Assembly (NCBI RefSeq): GCF_003427025.1
Contig: NZ_QVAI01000004.1
Location: 248,001-312,000, forward strand
Source of the DNA: Jiangella endophytica
GTDB lineage: Bacteria > Actinomycetota > Actinomycetes > Jiangellales > Jiangellaceae
Length of the DNA: 64,000 nt
Direction of reading: 5' to 3'
Shown here: piece after piece, positions 57,076-64,000 of the stretch
Position numbering within the stretch: position 1 is the first letter of the stretch
Layout: each line of letters starts with the position of its first letter
Made by a program: the position numbers and the translations under genes
The notes under the pieces: model-generated
Databases searched by the model: none
The model's input: only the letters and a program-made list of their open reading frames with translations
Told to the model about the DNA's origin: nothing

Positions 57076-57605
57076 GCGACAGCGACATCCAGGTGTTCGT
57101 GGCCGCATTCGGCACCGAGGACGAGGCCGGCGAGGCCCTGAAGGACTTCCGCGCGATGCATCGCGAGGGCTCGATCGAGCTCATCGACGCCGCCGTCGTG
57201 GTCCGCCGCGCGGACGGCAAGGTGACCTTCCAGGAGACCGCGGACCCCAGCGGCAAGACGTGGGCCAAGCGCGGCGCCGTCGCCGGCGGCATCGTCGGGC
57301 TGATCTTCCCGCCCGGCCTGCTGGTGTCGGCGGCAGTGGGGGCGGCCGGTGGCGGCATCTGGGGCAAGGTCCGCGACAAGGGCTTCAAGGACGATGACCT
57401 GCGCGCCGTCGGCGACAGCCTCGAGCCCGGCACGTCCGCCATCATCGCCGTGGCCGAGGACCGGATGATCGAACGGCTGCAGGCCGGGCTCGAGGGCTAC
57501 CGGAACATCGCCCGGCACGCCGTCAGCGCGGAGGCGGCGGCCGCCGTCATCGCCGCGGAACCGGCCGCCGAACCGGCCGCGGAGCAGCCGCCGTCAGACG
57601 CCTGA
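57072..57605 (+). CDS. DUF1269-family membrane protein (second copy)
   Basis: A 177-residue DUF1269 protein: VFVAAFGTEDEAGEALKDFR, a glycine-rich hydrophobic core (RGAVAGGIVGLIFPPGLLVS, GAAGGGIWGKV), and a C-terminal tail with PAAEPAAE. Similar in layout to the protein at 41101. Last gene of the site f operon; its 3' end overlaps the convergent CYTH-like gene by 12 bp. Confidence 0.85.
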   Translation: MSDSDIQVFVAAFGTEDEAGEALKDFRAMHREGSIELIDAAVVVRRADGKVTFQETADPSGKTWAKRGAVAGGIVGLIFPPGLLVSAAVGAAGGGIWGKVRDKGFKDDDLRAVGDSLEPGTSAIIAVAEDRMIERLQAGLEGYRNIARHAVSAEAAAAVIAAEPAAEPAAEQPPSDA

Positions 57606-58382
57606 CGACGCGTTGTCCCTGAGCTGCCCGGAGAAGTAGGTCAGCGCCGTCCGGGTCTTCGTCTGCTGCGCGCCACCGATGTCGATGCCGTGCTCGCCGA
57701 GGAAGGCCCGCGACTCCACGGCGACGTTGAGCGCCTCGCCGGGCAGGCACTTGGTCGACAGCTCGAGGATCCGGGTGCCGTCCGGGTAGAGCCACAGCTC
57801 GGCGACCATCCGGCGGCCGTACTCGCCGGGCGAGAACTTGAGCTTCATGATCGTGATCGGCCCGAGCGCGGTCAGGTCGTCCAGGTCGGCGCCCTCGGGC
57901 GCATGCGCGGCGAACAGGTCGCGCTGCTGCTTGGTGAACAGCTTGCGGATCGGCCGCCGCCCGGCCAGCACGTCGACGACGTGGGCGTTGTCGACCGGCG
58001 CCTTCAGCCGCCCCGACGCGACGAACGAGCCGCCCGGCATGGCGTCGACCTCGACCCCGAAGTCCGGCGACTTGCGCAGCCCCGGCGGCAGCTTCCCGGG
58101 CTCCACCGGCCGCAGCTTGACGACGGCATCGCCCGGCCGGCGCTGCACCCGTCGGGCCCGGACCACCACGCCGGCCTTGTCCATCTCGAGATCCGGCGTG
58201 TCGAAGAACACCACCTGCCGGATCTGCGCGTCCAGCGGATCCATCCCCAGCGCCGCCACGGCCGACCGTTGGTCACCGTCGGCCACACTCAGCTTCAGCT
58301 CGACGGTGTCGGCCTCCTTGAACAGCGTGAGCAGCTCCCCCAGCCGCCGGCTCGACATGATCGGCAGCGCCATCTCGCTCAT
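57594..58382 (-). CDS. CYTH-like domain protein
   Basis: A 262-residue protein with the ExExK-like start TVELKLSV of the CYTH fold (triphosphate tunnel metalloenzymes), then VFFDTPDLEMDKAGVVVRAR, GDAVVKLRPVEPG and TIMKLKFSPGEYGRRMVAEL. Members act on triphosphates or make cAMP, but the residues here deviate and the activity is uncertain. ATG 58382 follows GGGGGTGG. Site g of the palindrome regulon lies upstream. Confidence 0.72.
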   Translation of the reverse strand: MSEMALPIMSSRRLGELLTLFKEADTVELKLSVADGDQRSAVAALGMDPLDAQIRQVVFFDTPDLEMDKAGVVVRARRVQRRPGDAVVKLRPVEPGKLPPGLRKSPDFGVEVDAMPGGSFVASGRLKAPVDNAHVVDVLAGRRPIRKLFTKQQRDLFAAHAPEGADLDDLTALGPITIMKLKFSPGEYGRRMVAELWLYPDGTRILELSTKCLPGEALNVAVESRAFLGEHGIDIGGAQQTKTRTALTYFSGQLRDNASSGV

Positions 58383-58401
58383 ACGGACCACCCCCGTCTG
58401 G

Positions 58402-58447
58402 ATCGTCGCTCCCGCCGGCCGATCCAGCGCCACCCGATCCGGGTGAT
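58402..58447 (-). promoter_or_regulatory. Site g of the palindrome regulon, promoter of the CYTH-like gene
   Basis: GCCACCC-GATCC-GGGTGAT (58429-58447) keeps the CACCC/GGGTG core. On the minus strand GACGAT (58407-58402) follows after 21 bp. TSS would be near 58395, giving a short 5' UTR. Confidence 0.5.
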
Positions 58448-58462
58448 GCCGGTCCCACGAGC

Positions 58463-58493
58463 TTGACCTCAACCGCGGTTGAGGTAGCAGGCT
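58463..58493 (+). promoter_or_regulatory. MerR/SoxR-type promoter of the SnoaL-like gene
   Basis: ACCTCAACCGCGGTTGAGGT (58466-58485) is a perfect 20-bp palindrome with the CCTCAA/TTGAGG half-sites of SoxR and related MerR regulators. TTGACC (58463-58468) and CAGGCT (58488-58493) are 19 bp apart, and the ATG is 6 nt after the latter. No MerR gene lies beside it. Confidence 0.65.
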
Positions 58494-58499
58494 GGCGGC

Positions 58500-58949
58500 A
58501 TGAGCACAGACATCGAGGCCGCGGCCGCCGAGGCCGAGCTGGATGCCATCCGCCGTGTCGTCGACACCGTCGAGCACGCCCAGAACAACGAGCTGCCCGA
58601 CGAGTTCCTGGCGCTGTTCCGGCCCGACGCCATCTGGACCACCGGCGGCGGGAAGCGCCTCTACGGGCTGGACGAGATCGACGCGTTCACCCGCCAGGTC
58701 CTCCCCGGCGGCATGCGGGGCATGTCGGTGCGCTTCGAGCTGGAGCACGTCCTGTTCATCCGCCCGGACGTCGCCGCCGTGAAACTGCGCCAGGTCTACA
58801 CGACACCCGACGGCCTCGACGTCGGCTCGCCGCTGTGGGTCATGGCCAAGGAGGACGGCCGCTGGCTGCTGACCGCGTGCCAGAACATCGGCGTCCCCGA
58901 CGACGAGGACGTCGCGCCCGGGCGGCCGGTGTTCGGCGCCGCCTCCTGA
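58500..58949 (+). CDS. SgcJ/EcaC-family SnoaL-like (DUF4440) protein
   Basis: A 149-residue protein of the NTF2-like fold: ELPDEFLALFRPDAIWTTGG, GLDEIDAFTRQVLPGG, LRQVYTTPDGLDVGSPLWVM and ACQNIGVPDD. Catalytic role unknown. Regulated apparently by a SoxR/MerR-type activator through the upstream 20-bp palindrome, suggesting response to redox-active or toxic small molecules. Confidence 0.85.
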   Translation: MSTDIEAAAAEAELDAIRRVVDTVEHAQNNELPDEFLALFRPDAIWTTGGGKRLYGLDEIDAFTRQVLPGGMRGMSVRFELEHVLFIRPDVAAVKLRQVYTTPDGLDVGSPLWVMAKEDGRWLLTACQNIGVPDDEDVAPGRPVFGAAS

Positions 58950-58984
58950 TCGCTGCCGTCCGCCATCATGCCGGTCGAGCGGCG

Positions 58985-61900
58985 TCAGCGGGCGTTGCGT
59001 CCGACCGCCCGCTCGAGGACCGCGATGCCGTCGTCGCGGAGATGGCGGATGAACAGGCGGTAGGCGCCGCGGATGCCGTGGATGCGCATCCCGGCCGGCC
59101 CGTCGACGGGGTCGGGCACCTGGTCGGCGAAGGTACGCAGCTCGTCGGCCAGGCGCCGGCGGATCGTGCCGTCGACGGCCTGGTGCGCGACCGGGCCGAG
59201 CTGCCCCCACCGCCACTCCATGGGCGCCCGGCTGCCGTCGGACGTGCGCAGCGCCACCGCCGTCGTGCGGGCGGTGTCCTCGCGCGGGACGAAGCCGCGC
59301 GCCGCGAACACCGGCGAGCCGAGCGCCTGCCGCACCGCGCCGGAGCGCTGCGACAGCGACACCGCGTCGGAGCCGAGCCGCACGCCGGCGCCGCGGACCC
59401 GCTCAAGGTCGCGCAGCGAGGCGGTGACGGCGACGACGGCCATCCGGCGGGTGTCGATGCCGAACCGGTTGGCACCGAGGTGACCGTCGCCGACGGCGCG
59501 CCAGTGGTGCCCGCCCGGGACGGCCCGGCCATCGGCGTCGACATCGGTGACGACATCGAGCCCGCGGTTGTCCCAGTCGTGCAGGGCCAGGCTGAGGATG
59601 TCACCGAGGGTGATGTTCGCGATCGCCTCGCCGCCGAGCGTGCGGATCCGGTCCACCATGACGCCGCGGGTCACCCAGCCGAACCACCACGCCAGCTGCG
59701 GGAGCTGCTGCCGCTCGTCCAGGCGGTCGAACAGGAATCTCGCCAGGTACTGCAGGATCCGGTCGCCGCTGTCGGGGAAGCGCTGCCGGTACCAGTCACG
59801 GATCTCCGCGCGCGGCGTGCGGACATGGCCGGCGGAGAACGAGTCGGTCAGGAAGTGCAGCCCGAACGCCTCCTTCGTCATCGCCCGCTCCCACCGGGCG
59901 GCGTCGGAGAGCCGGCCCGCGTCCAGCGCGTCGACCAGCGCCTTCGCGTGCCAGCTGGCGTAGGCCTGCCAGGCGGTGCCGCCGGCGGAGAAGTGCGAGA
60001 TGTTCTGCGACGCGAGCAGCAGGTACCGGTCGGTGACGGCCTTGATGATCGCCGCGTCGGTGGTCGGGACCGCGACGCCGGCCTGGCTCAGCGAGAGGCA
60101 GTGCCAGCGCGCGTACGCCAGCTCGACCCGGCCGCGCGCCGTCGCCGACAGCTCGCGCATCTCCTCGTACGTCCCGAAATAGTCACCGGCCAGCGCCGTC
60201 ACCTCGCCGAACGTCAGCCGCTTCGGCGGCTCACCGTGGCTCAGGCTCGTCAGCTCCTTGCCGGCCGCACCGTCGGCGATGTCGCGGTGCTCCCGCCCGC
60301 TGAACTCGGCCAGGTCACTGCCGCCGGTCTCCGCGTCGGCCCACTCCCCGGCGACGGTGTCCGCCTCGCCTGGCGGCGCCTCGTAGCCGTCCGCCAGAAG
60401 GGACATGGCCGCCTCGTCGGCCGCCTCCTCGTCGGCGACGGCCTCGCCGGCGCCTGAGGGCGAGCACGACATGCGCCCCGGCGTCAGCGCGTAGAGGTCG
60501 GCGATCGCCGCATGCTCGGGCAGCAGCTTCTTCTCGACGAGGAAGCGCTGGTAGCGACGGTTCCGCTCGGCGGCGTTCTTCGTCGCCTTCGTGGTCCGGG
60601 CGACCTCGTCGCGCAGCATGGCGGCGGTGTCGCGCATGCCTCGGGCGATCGCGTCGTTCTCCTTGCCCGGCCGGGCGTCGACCCAGGCGGCGGAGGCACT
60701 GTAGGCGTCGATCTCGTACCGGACCATCGTCGCGTGGTCGGCCGGCGGTCTCCCTCCGGCGGCGGCGAACTGCCGGACGTGCACCGCCTCGTGGTAGAGG
60801 ACGGCGTCCATGACCGCGGGCGAGGTGCCGGCGTCCGGCGCCACATAGACGGCCGTCGGCGAGTTCGTCCAGGCGGTGAAGTCGCTCTCCGCGACCAACT
60901 GCGACGGCGCACAGCCCGCCAGGTCGCGGAGCACGACCTTCGGCAGGTCCGGGCAGAGCTTCGGCCACCGAGCCCGGGCCGACAGCACGTGCTGCGGCAC
61001 CGACTCCTCGTCCTCGGCGGGCTCCGCCGCGACCAGGTCGCCGTCGAGCAGTTCGGCGTCCTCGGGCGTCCGCGGGTGCAGCAGCAGCTGCCCCGGTCCG
61101 AGCCGCCGCGGCGCGGCGTAGTGGTGCGGCAGCGTCGTCACCGCGCCGGGATCGGACGATCCGAGCGGGACGTCGACGAGCAGGTCGCCGCGGTCCGCGC
61201 GGGTGGCGACCGGCTCGCCGGGGCGGGCCAGCACGTCGAAGTGCTCGTCGACCCAGGCCGCGAGCTCACCGCCGGGCCGGTACAGCAGCTCGCGGAAGGC
61301 CAGCGACGGGGTGACGGAACGGTCGGCAGCCATGACGGCCTCCTCTGGACGGACGCGGACGGAGGACAGGGCGGCGGCGAGCCGGGCGAGGTCGAGCTGC
61401 CCGGCCCCCGCACGGCCGCCGGGCGACGCACGCGGCACGACCGCGCCGAGCACCAGCCGGCGCAGCCGCGCGGCTCCGACCCGTCCCGCGGTCGCCTGCA
61501 GGCACAGCGCCACGGCACCCGTGACGTGCGGCGCGGCCATGCTGGTACCGGACTTGCGGATCCACTCGCCGGGACTGTCGTGCGCACCGGCCGGTGCGGA
61601 GCGGGCCGACAGCACAGCCGTCCCCGGCGCCAGCAGGTCCGGTTTGCCGCGGCCGTCGCGGGTCGGGCCCGCGCTGCTGAACGGCGCGAGCGGCGCGGCC
61701 GGGTCGTGGGCGTCGTAGGCACCGACGACCAGCGGCAGCCGGCCGGTCGCGATGGTGCCGACCGTGCCGGCCGGCTCGGCGTCGGCAGGGTCGAACCGCG
61801 CCTGGCACGGCGCGCAGCGGTCGTCGCGCTCGAGCCACGCGTGGAACCGCCCGTCGGTGACGTCGACGGCCCGCAGGGTCACCGCCCAGGTCCCGGCCGG

Positions 61901-63064
61901 CGCCGTGGGGTCGAGGAACGCGTCGACGTGGTGGTCGTGGTTGTTGGGATCGTGGGCCCGGTGGTACAGCCGCCCGGCGCTCACCCCGTCGACCAGGACG
62001 GCGGCCTGCTCGCCCAGCCGCACCCACGAGCCGGGGCGGCGGCCCGGCGGCGTCAGCCGGACGTCGAGCCGGTCGCCGCCGCCGTACCAGATCTCCAGCT
62101 CGTTCGGGGTCGGGTCGCCGCGCCGGGTCCGGAACGTCAGCGTCCGGGACGCTCCGGGCGCGACCGTGCCGGCGGCGTGCGTCCGGGCGCGGTAGTAGTT
62201 GCCGGCGCTCTGCACGACCAGCCGGCCCGGCCCGGCGGCGAGCAGCTCGTCGAGGGCCAGCTCCACCAGCGTGCGGCCGTCGTGCGGCCCGCCGTGCCGC
62301 CCGACGCTGAGATTCACCACCCAGGGCCGGCCGGCCGCGGCGCGGCGGATGAAGTCGACCGCCTCGAGCAGCCGCACGGAGTCGCCGAGGGTCGCCGTTC
62401 CCCCGGTCCCGCGGTCGGCCAGGTGCACGAACACCAGGGTCGCCGCCGGCGCCACACCGGCACTGCCCGCGGCGATGGCCGCGACGTGCGTCCCGTGCGA
62501 GCCGCCGCCGCGGTCCGCGTCGGCCGGGTGGTAGCCCAGCGCGCGGTACGGGTCGCCGCGACGCAGCGCCGCGTCGATGGCCGCGCGGTCGTGCACGCGC
62601 CCGTAGCCGTACGGCGCCGGCCTCGGCCCGGACTTCTCGCGCTGGTCCCAGAGGGCGAGCACGCGGGTGCGTCCGGCGGCGTCGCGGAAGGCCGGGTGAT
62701 CGACGTCCAGGCCCCAGTCGACCACCCCGACGACGACCCCGGCGCCGGTCAGGCCGGCGCGGTCCAGGACCGGCGGCCGCCGGACGTCCGCCGGTCCTGG
62801 ACCCGGCCGGTCGTCGGCCGGCACCGCGGCCGCCGGGTCCGGGCCGTACCGCCGCGAGGCCTTGAGGCTGCGCACGGCCGGGTGCCGGCGGACCGCCGGG
62901 ACCAGGCCGGCGGCCAGCCGGCAGGTGGCGATCCGGCCGAACCGGGCGACCAGCCGCACGCCCGGAACGACGGCCCGGACGTCGCGCAGCCGGACGATCG
63001 CCTCGATCTCGCGCTCCGGTGCCGCCCGTTCCGCGCGCAGCAACTGCCACAGCGCCGGGTCCAT
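58985..63064 (-). CDS. Giant subtilase - HExxH peptidase-like - zinc phospholipase C-like protein
   Basis: A 1359-residue protein. Residues about 100-565 are an S8 subtilase: Asp116 in GVVDWGLD, His190 in GGSHGTHVA, Ser508 in SGTSMAAPH. Residues about 578-870 hold HEAVH (758-762) with Glu784 in RYEIDAY, a gluzincin-like zinc site. Residues about 950-1180 resemble zinc phospholipase C: HFSAGG, ASWHAKAL and EAFGLHFLTDSFSAGH with His1070-x3-Asp1074-x5-His1080 spacing as in Bacillus cereus PLC. No signal peptide or membrane helix. GAGGA precedes ATG 63064. An internal ATG at 61333 has a strong ribosome site, suggesting a former gene boundary. Function unknown; effector-like. Confidence 0.8.
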   Translation of the reverse strand: MDPALWQLLRAERAAPEREIEAIVRLRDVRAVVPGVRLVARFGRIATCRLAAGLVPAVRRHPAVRSLKASRRYGPDPAAAVPADDRPGPGPADVRRPPVLDRAGLTGAGVVVGVVDWGLDVDHPAFRDAAGRTRVLALWDQREKSGPRPAPYGYGRVHDRAAIDAALRRGDPYRALGYHPADADRGGGSHGTHVAAIAAGSAGVAPAATLVFVHLADRGTGGTATLGDSVRLLEAVDFIRRAAAGRPWVVNLSVGRHGGPHDGRTLVELALDELLAAGPGRLVVQSAGNYYRARTHAAGTVAPGASRTLTFRTRRGDPTPNELEIWYGGGDRLDVRLTPPGRRPGSWVRLGEQAAVLVDGVSAGRLYHRAHDPNNHDHHVDAFLDPTAPAGTWAVTLRAVDVTDGRFHAWLERDDRCAPCQARFDPADAEPAGTVGTIATGRLPLVVGAYDAHDPAAPLAPFSSAGPTRDGRGKPDLLAPGTAVLSARSAPAGAHDSPGEWIRKSGTSMAAPHVTGAVALCLQATAGRVGAARLRRLVLGAVVPRASPGGRAGAGQLDLARLAAALSSVRVRPEEAVMAADRSVTPSLAFRELLYRPGGELAAWVDEHFDVLARPGEPVATRADRGDLLVDVPLGSSDPGAVTTLPHHYAAPRRLGPGQLLLHPRTPEDAELLDGDLVAAEPAEDEESVPQHVLSARARWPKLCPDLPKVVLRDLAGCAPSQLVAESDFTAWTNSPTAVYVAPDAGTSPAVMDAVLYHEAVHVRQFAAAGGRPPADHATMVRYEIDAYSASAAWVDARPGKENDAIARGMRDTAAMLRDEVARTTKATKNAAERNRRYQRFLVEKKLLPEHAAIADLYALTPGRMSCSPSGAGEAVADEEAADEAAMSLLADGYEAPPGEADTVAGEWADAETGGSDLAEFSGREHRDIADGAAGKELTSLSHGEPPKRLTFGEVTALAGDYFGTYEEMRELSATARGRVELAYARWHCLSLSQAGVAVPTTDAAIIKAVTDRYLLLASQNISHFSAGGTAWQAYASWHAKALVDALDAGRLSDAARWERAMTKEAFGLHFLTDSFSAGHVRTPRAEIRDWYRQRFPDSGDRILQYLARFLFDRLDERQQLPQLAWWFGWVTRGVMVDRIRTLGGEAIANITLGDILSLALHDWDNRGLDVVTDVDADGRAVPGGHHWRAVGDGHLGANRFGIDTRRMAVVAVTASLRDLERVRGAGVRLGSDAVSLSQRSGAVRQALGSPVFAARGFVPREDTARTTAVALRTSDGSRAPMEWRWGQLGPVAHQAVDGTIRRRLADELRTFADQVPDPVDGPAGMRIHGIRGAYRLFIRHLRDDGIAVLERAVGRNAR
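61333..61346 (-). promoter_or_regulatory. Strong internal ribosome binding site at the subtilase boundary
   Basis: AGAGGAGG (61339-61346) lies 5 nt before an in-frame ATG at 61333 within the giant gene, exactly where the subtilase domain ends. It could start a separate 782-residue product with the HExxH and phospholipase parts. Confidence 0.6.
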
Positions 63065-63080
63065 CGAACGTCCTCGCCGA

Positions 63081-63905
63081 TCACTTCACGATGACCGGGA
63101 ACCGCTTCACCGCGACACCTTCGGCCGACACGCTGAGGATCGCCGTCCCGGCCTTCCCGGTGGTGACCATGCCGCGCTCGACCTTGGCGACCTGGTCATC
63201 GGTGCTCGTCCAGGTGACGGCCCGCTCGAGCACCTTCCCCTGCGGCGTGACGATCTGCGCGCTGAGCCGCTGGGTGGTGTTGGCCGCCAGCTCCGACGGC
63301 ACGTTGGCGAGGATGGACGCCTTGCCGCGCCACTCGCCGACGGCGACGATGCCGAGCACCGCCGCGCCGCCGATGACCCGCGGGTCCGCGACGAACGACT
63401 CCAGCCCGCGGCCCCGGCGCTGCGGAGCCAGCAACAGCAGCGGCGCGAACCGCAGCGCCGCTCGCGCGTAGACGTTCTCCGGCTGGGCGAAGGACTCCAT
63501 CAACTGGTTGACCGCGAGGCCGGCGACCGCGGCGTACTCGGAGCGGTTCATCCTCCTCCTCTGCAGGGCCAGCTCGCGGCGCAGGCTGTCGTGCGCCAGC
63601 TGCGTGTCCAGGCCGGCGCCGCGGACCGCGGGGGCCGGCCGGGCGGGGGCCGGCGCGGTCAGCGGGCGAGGGCGCACCGCCGAGGGACGGGCCCGCAGCT
63701 GCGCCTGCCGGCGCACGGCCGCCTGTCGGCGAGCGAGGGTGAGCTGCCGGGCCTGGTAGCGGCGCCGGCGCGCGTCACGCGACTCCTCGCTCTCGCCCTC
63801 GTCGCTCTCGCCCTCGTCCCACTCCAGGTCGCCCTCGGAGTCGTACAGCTCGCCCTCGTCGTACTCCGCGTCGGAGTCGAGGTCTTCCGGCCACATCGTG
63901 CTCAC
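63081..63905 (-). CDS. Acidic-tailed protein with BIG2-like C-terminal domain
   Basis: A 274-residue protein from GTG 63905 (AAGGAG, 7 nt). It starts with a strongly acidic stretch (MWPEDLDSDAEYDEGELYDS, about residues 4-41), then an Arg-rich stretch (DARRRRYQARQLTLARR) and a Pro/Ala linker, a weakly hydrophobic helical middle, and a BIG2-like Ig domain (VTWTSTDDQVAKVERGMVTT) at the end. No signal peptide. It overlaps the upstream gene stop (GTGA) and lies 16 bp before the giant protein gene, so the three genes form an operon. Function unknown. Confidence 0.7.
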   Translation of the reverse strand: MSTMWPEDLDSDAEYDEGELYDSEGDLEWDEGESDEGESEESRDARRRRYQARQLTLARRQAAVRRQAQLRARPSAVRPRPLTAPAPARPAPAVRGAGLDTQLAHDSLRRELALQRRRMNRSEYAAVAGLAVNQLMESFAQPENVYARAALRFAPLLLLAPQRRGRGLESFVADPRVIGGAAVLGIVAVGEWRGKASILANVPSELAANTTQRLSAQIVTPQGKVLERAVTWTSTDDQVAKVERGMVTTGKAGTAILSVSAEGVAVKRFPVIVK

Positions 63906-64000
63906 GATCGCACTCCTTCCTGTGCTGCTCGGCCGTCCGGGACGACCGAGGCGTGCGCGGCCCGCCGCCGCACGGCGGGCGCGACGTACTCGGCGTAGAG
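63902..64000 (-). CDS. C-terminal fragment of an upstream gene cut by the window edge
   Basis: The frame open at base 64000 encodes 32 residues, LYAEYVAPAVRRRAAHASVV and on to EGVRS, with stop TGA overlapping the next GTG (GTGA). Too short to identify; coupling shows it belongs to the same operon. Confidence 0.55.
   Translation of the reverse strand, partial: LYAEYVAPAVRRRAAHASVVPDGRAAQEGVRS

Overview
The window is high-GC (visibly over 70%) chromosomal DNA of an actinobacterium. Phosphatidylinositol mannoside (PIM) genes (pgsA, patA, pimA), a pdxST vitamin B6 pair beside yebC and ruvC, leaderless-looking promoters of the TANNNT-N6/7-RTG type and a DevR/DevS pair all point there. The left 18 kb follows the conserved actinobacterial order ruvC-yebC-pdxT-nudix-pdxS-pimA-patA-pgsA-HIT-thrS, interrupted by an EF-G2 gene and a serine carboxypeptidase gene. 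I cannot fix the genus; Jiangellaceae is a guess only. No rRNA, tRNA, CRISPR array, insertion sequence or prophage gene was recognised.

Layout. 1-14 kb: core DNA repair, vitamin B6, PIM lipids, ThrS and an ATP-grasp enzyme. 14.5-18.5 kb: amtB-glnK-glnD nitrogen operon, with glnD apparently starting at CTG. 18.6-25.3 kb: a LacI-controlled sugar ABC importer (no ATPase gene) with a cytosolic GH3 glycosidase. 25.3-27.8 kb: a MerR-type metal or redox sensor pair and an MFS pump. 27.8-33.2 kb: a DevR/DevS (DosRS-like) hypoxia or redox module with a PNPOx-fold protein and a CtpE-like P-type ATPase; near-identical DosR-type boxes precede devR and devS. 33.4-39 kb: metNIQ methionine importer and a secreted M14 carboxypeptidase, the latter preceded by a cysteine-ending leader peptide.

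39.4-58.4 kb holds the most unusual regulatory feature. Seven copies of a palindrome, CTCACCC-N5-GGGTGAG or close variants, lie upstream of about eight transcription units. In each, a NANNNT -10-like hexamer sits 21-22 bp downstream, as expected for a class II activator site centred near -44. The units encode a sulfatase with its formylglycine-generating enzyme, two SulP anion transporters, a SfLAP/GAP protein, two DUF6325 proteins, a SHOCT protein, a GH15 glycosidase, DUF1269 and DUF7144 membrane proteins and a CYTH-like protein. A large MalT-like LuxR (LAL) regulator sits in the middle and is the natural candidate activator. This looks like an undescribed stress or envelope regulon.

58.9-64 kb carries a second unusual locus: a 1359-residue protein joining a subtilase, an HExxH zinc-peptidase-like region and a zinc phospholipase C-like region, with a strong internal ribosome binding site at the peptidase boundary. 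It follows a protein with an acidic N-terminus and a BIG2-like end, and a further gene cut by the window edge. None of the complete proteins has a visible signal peptide.
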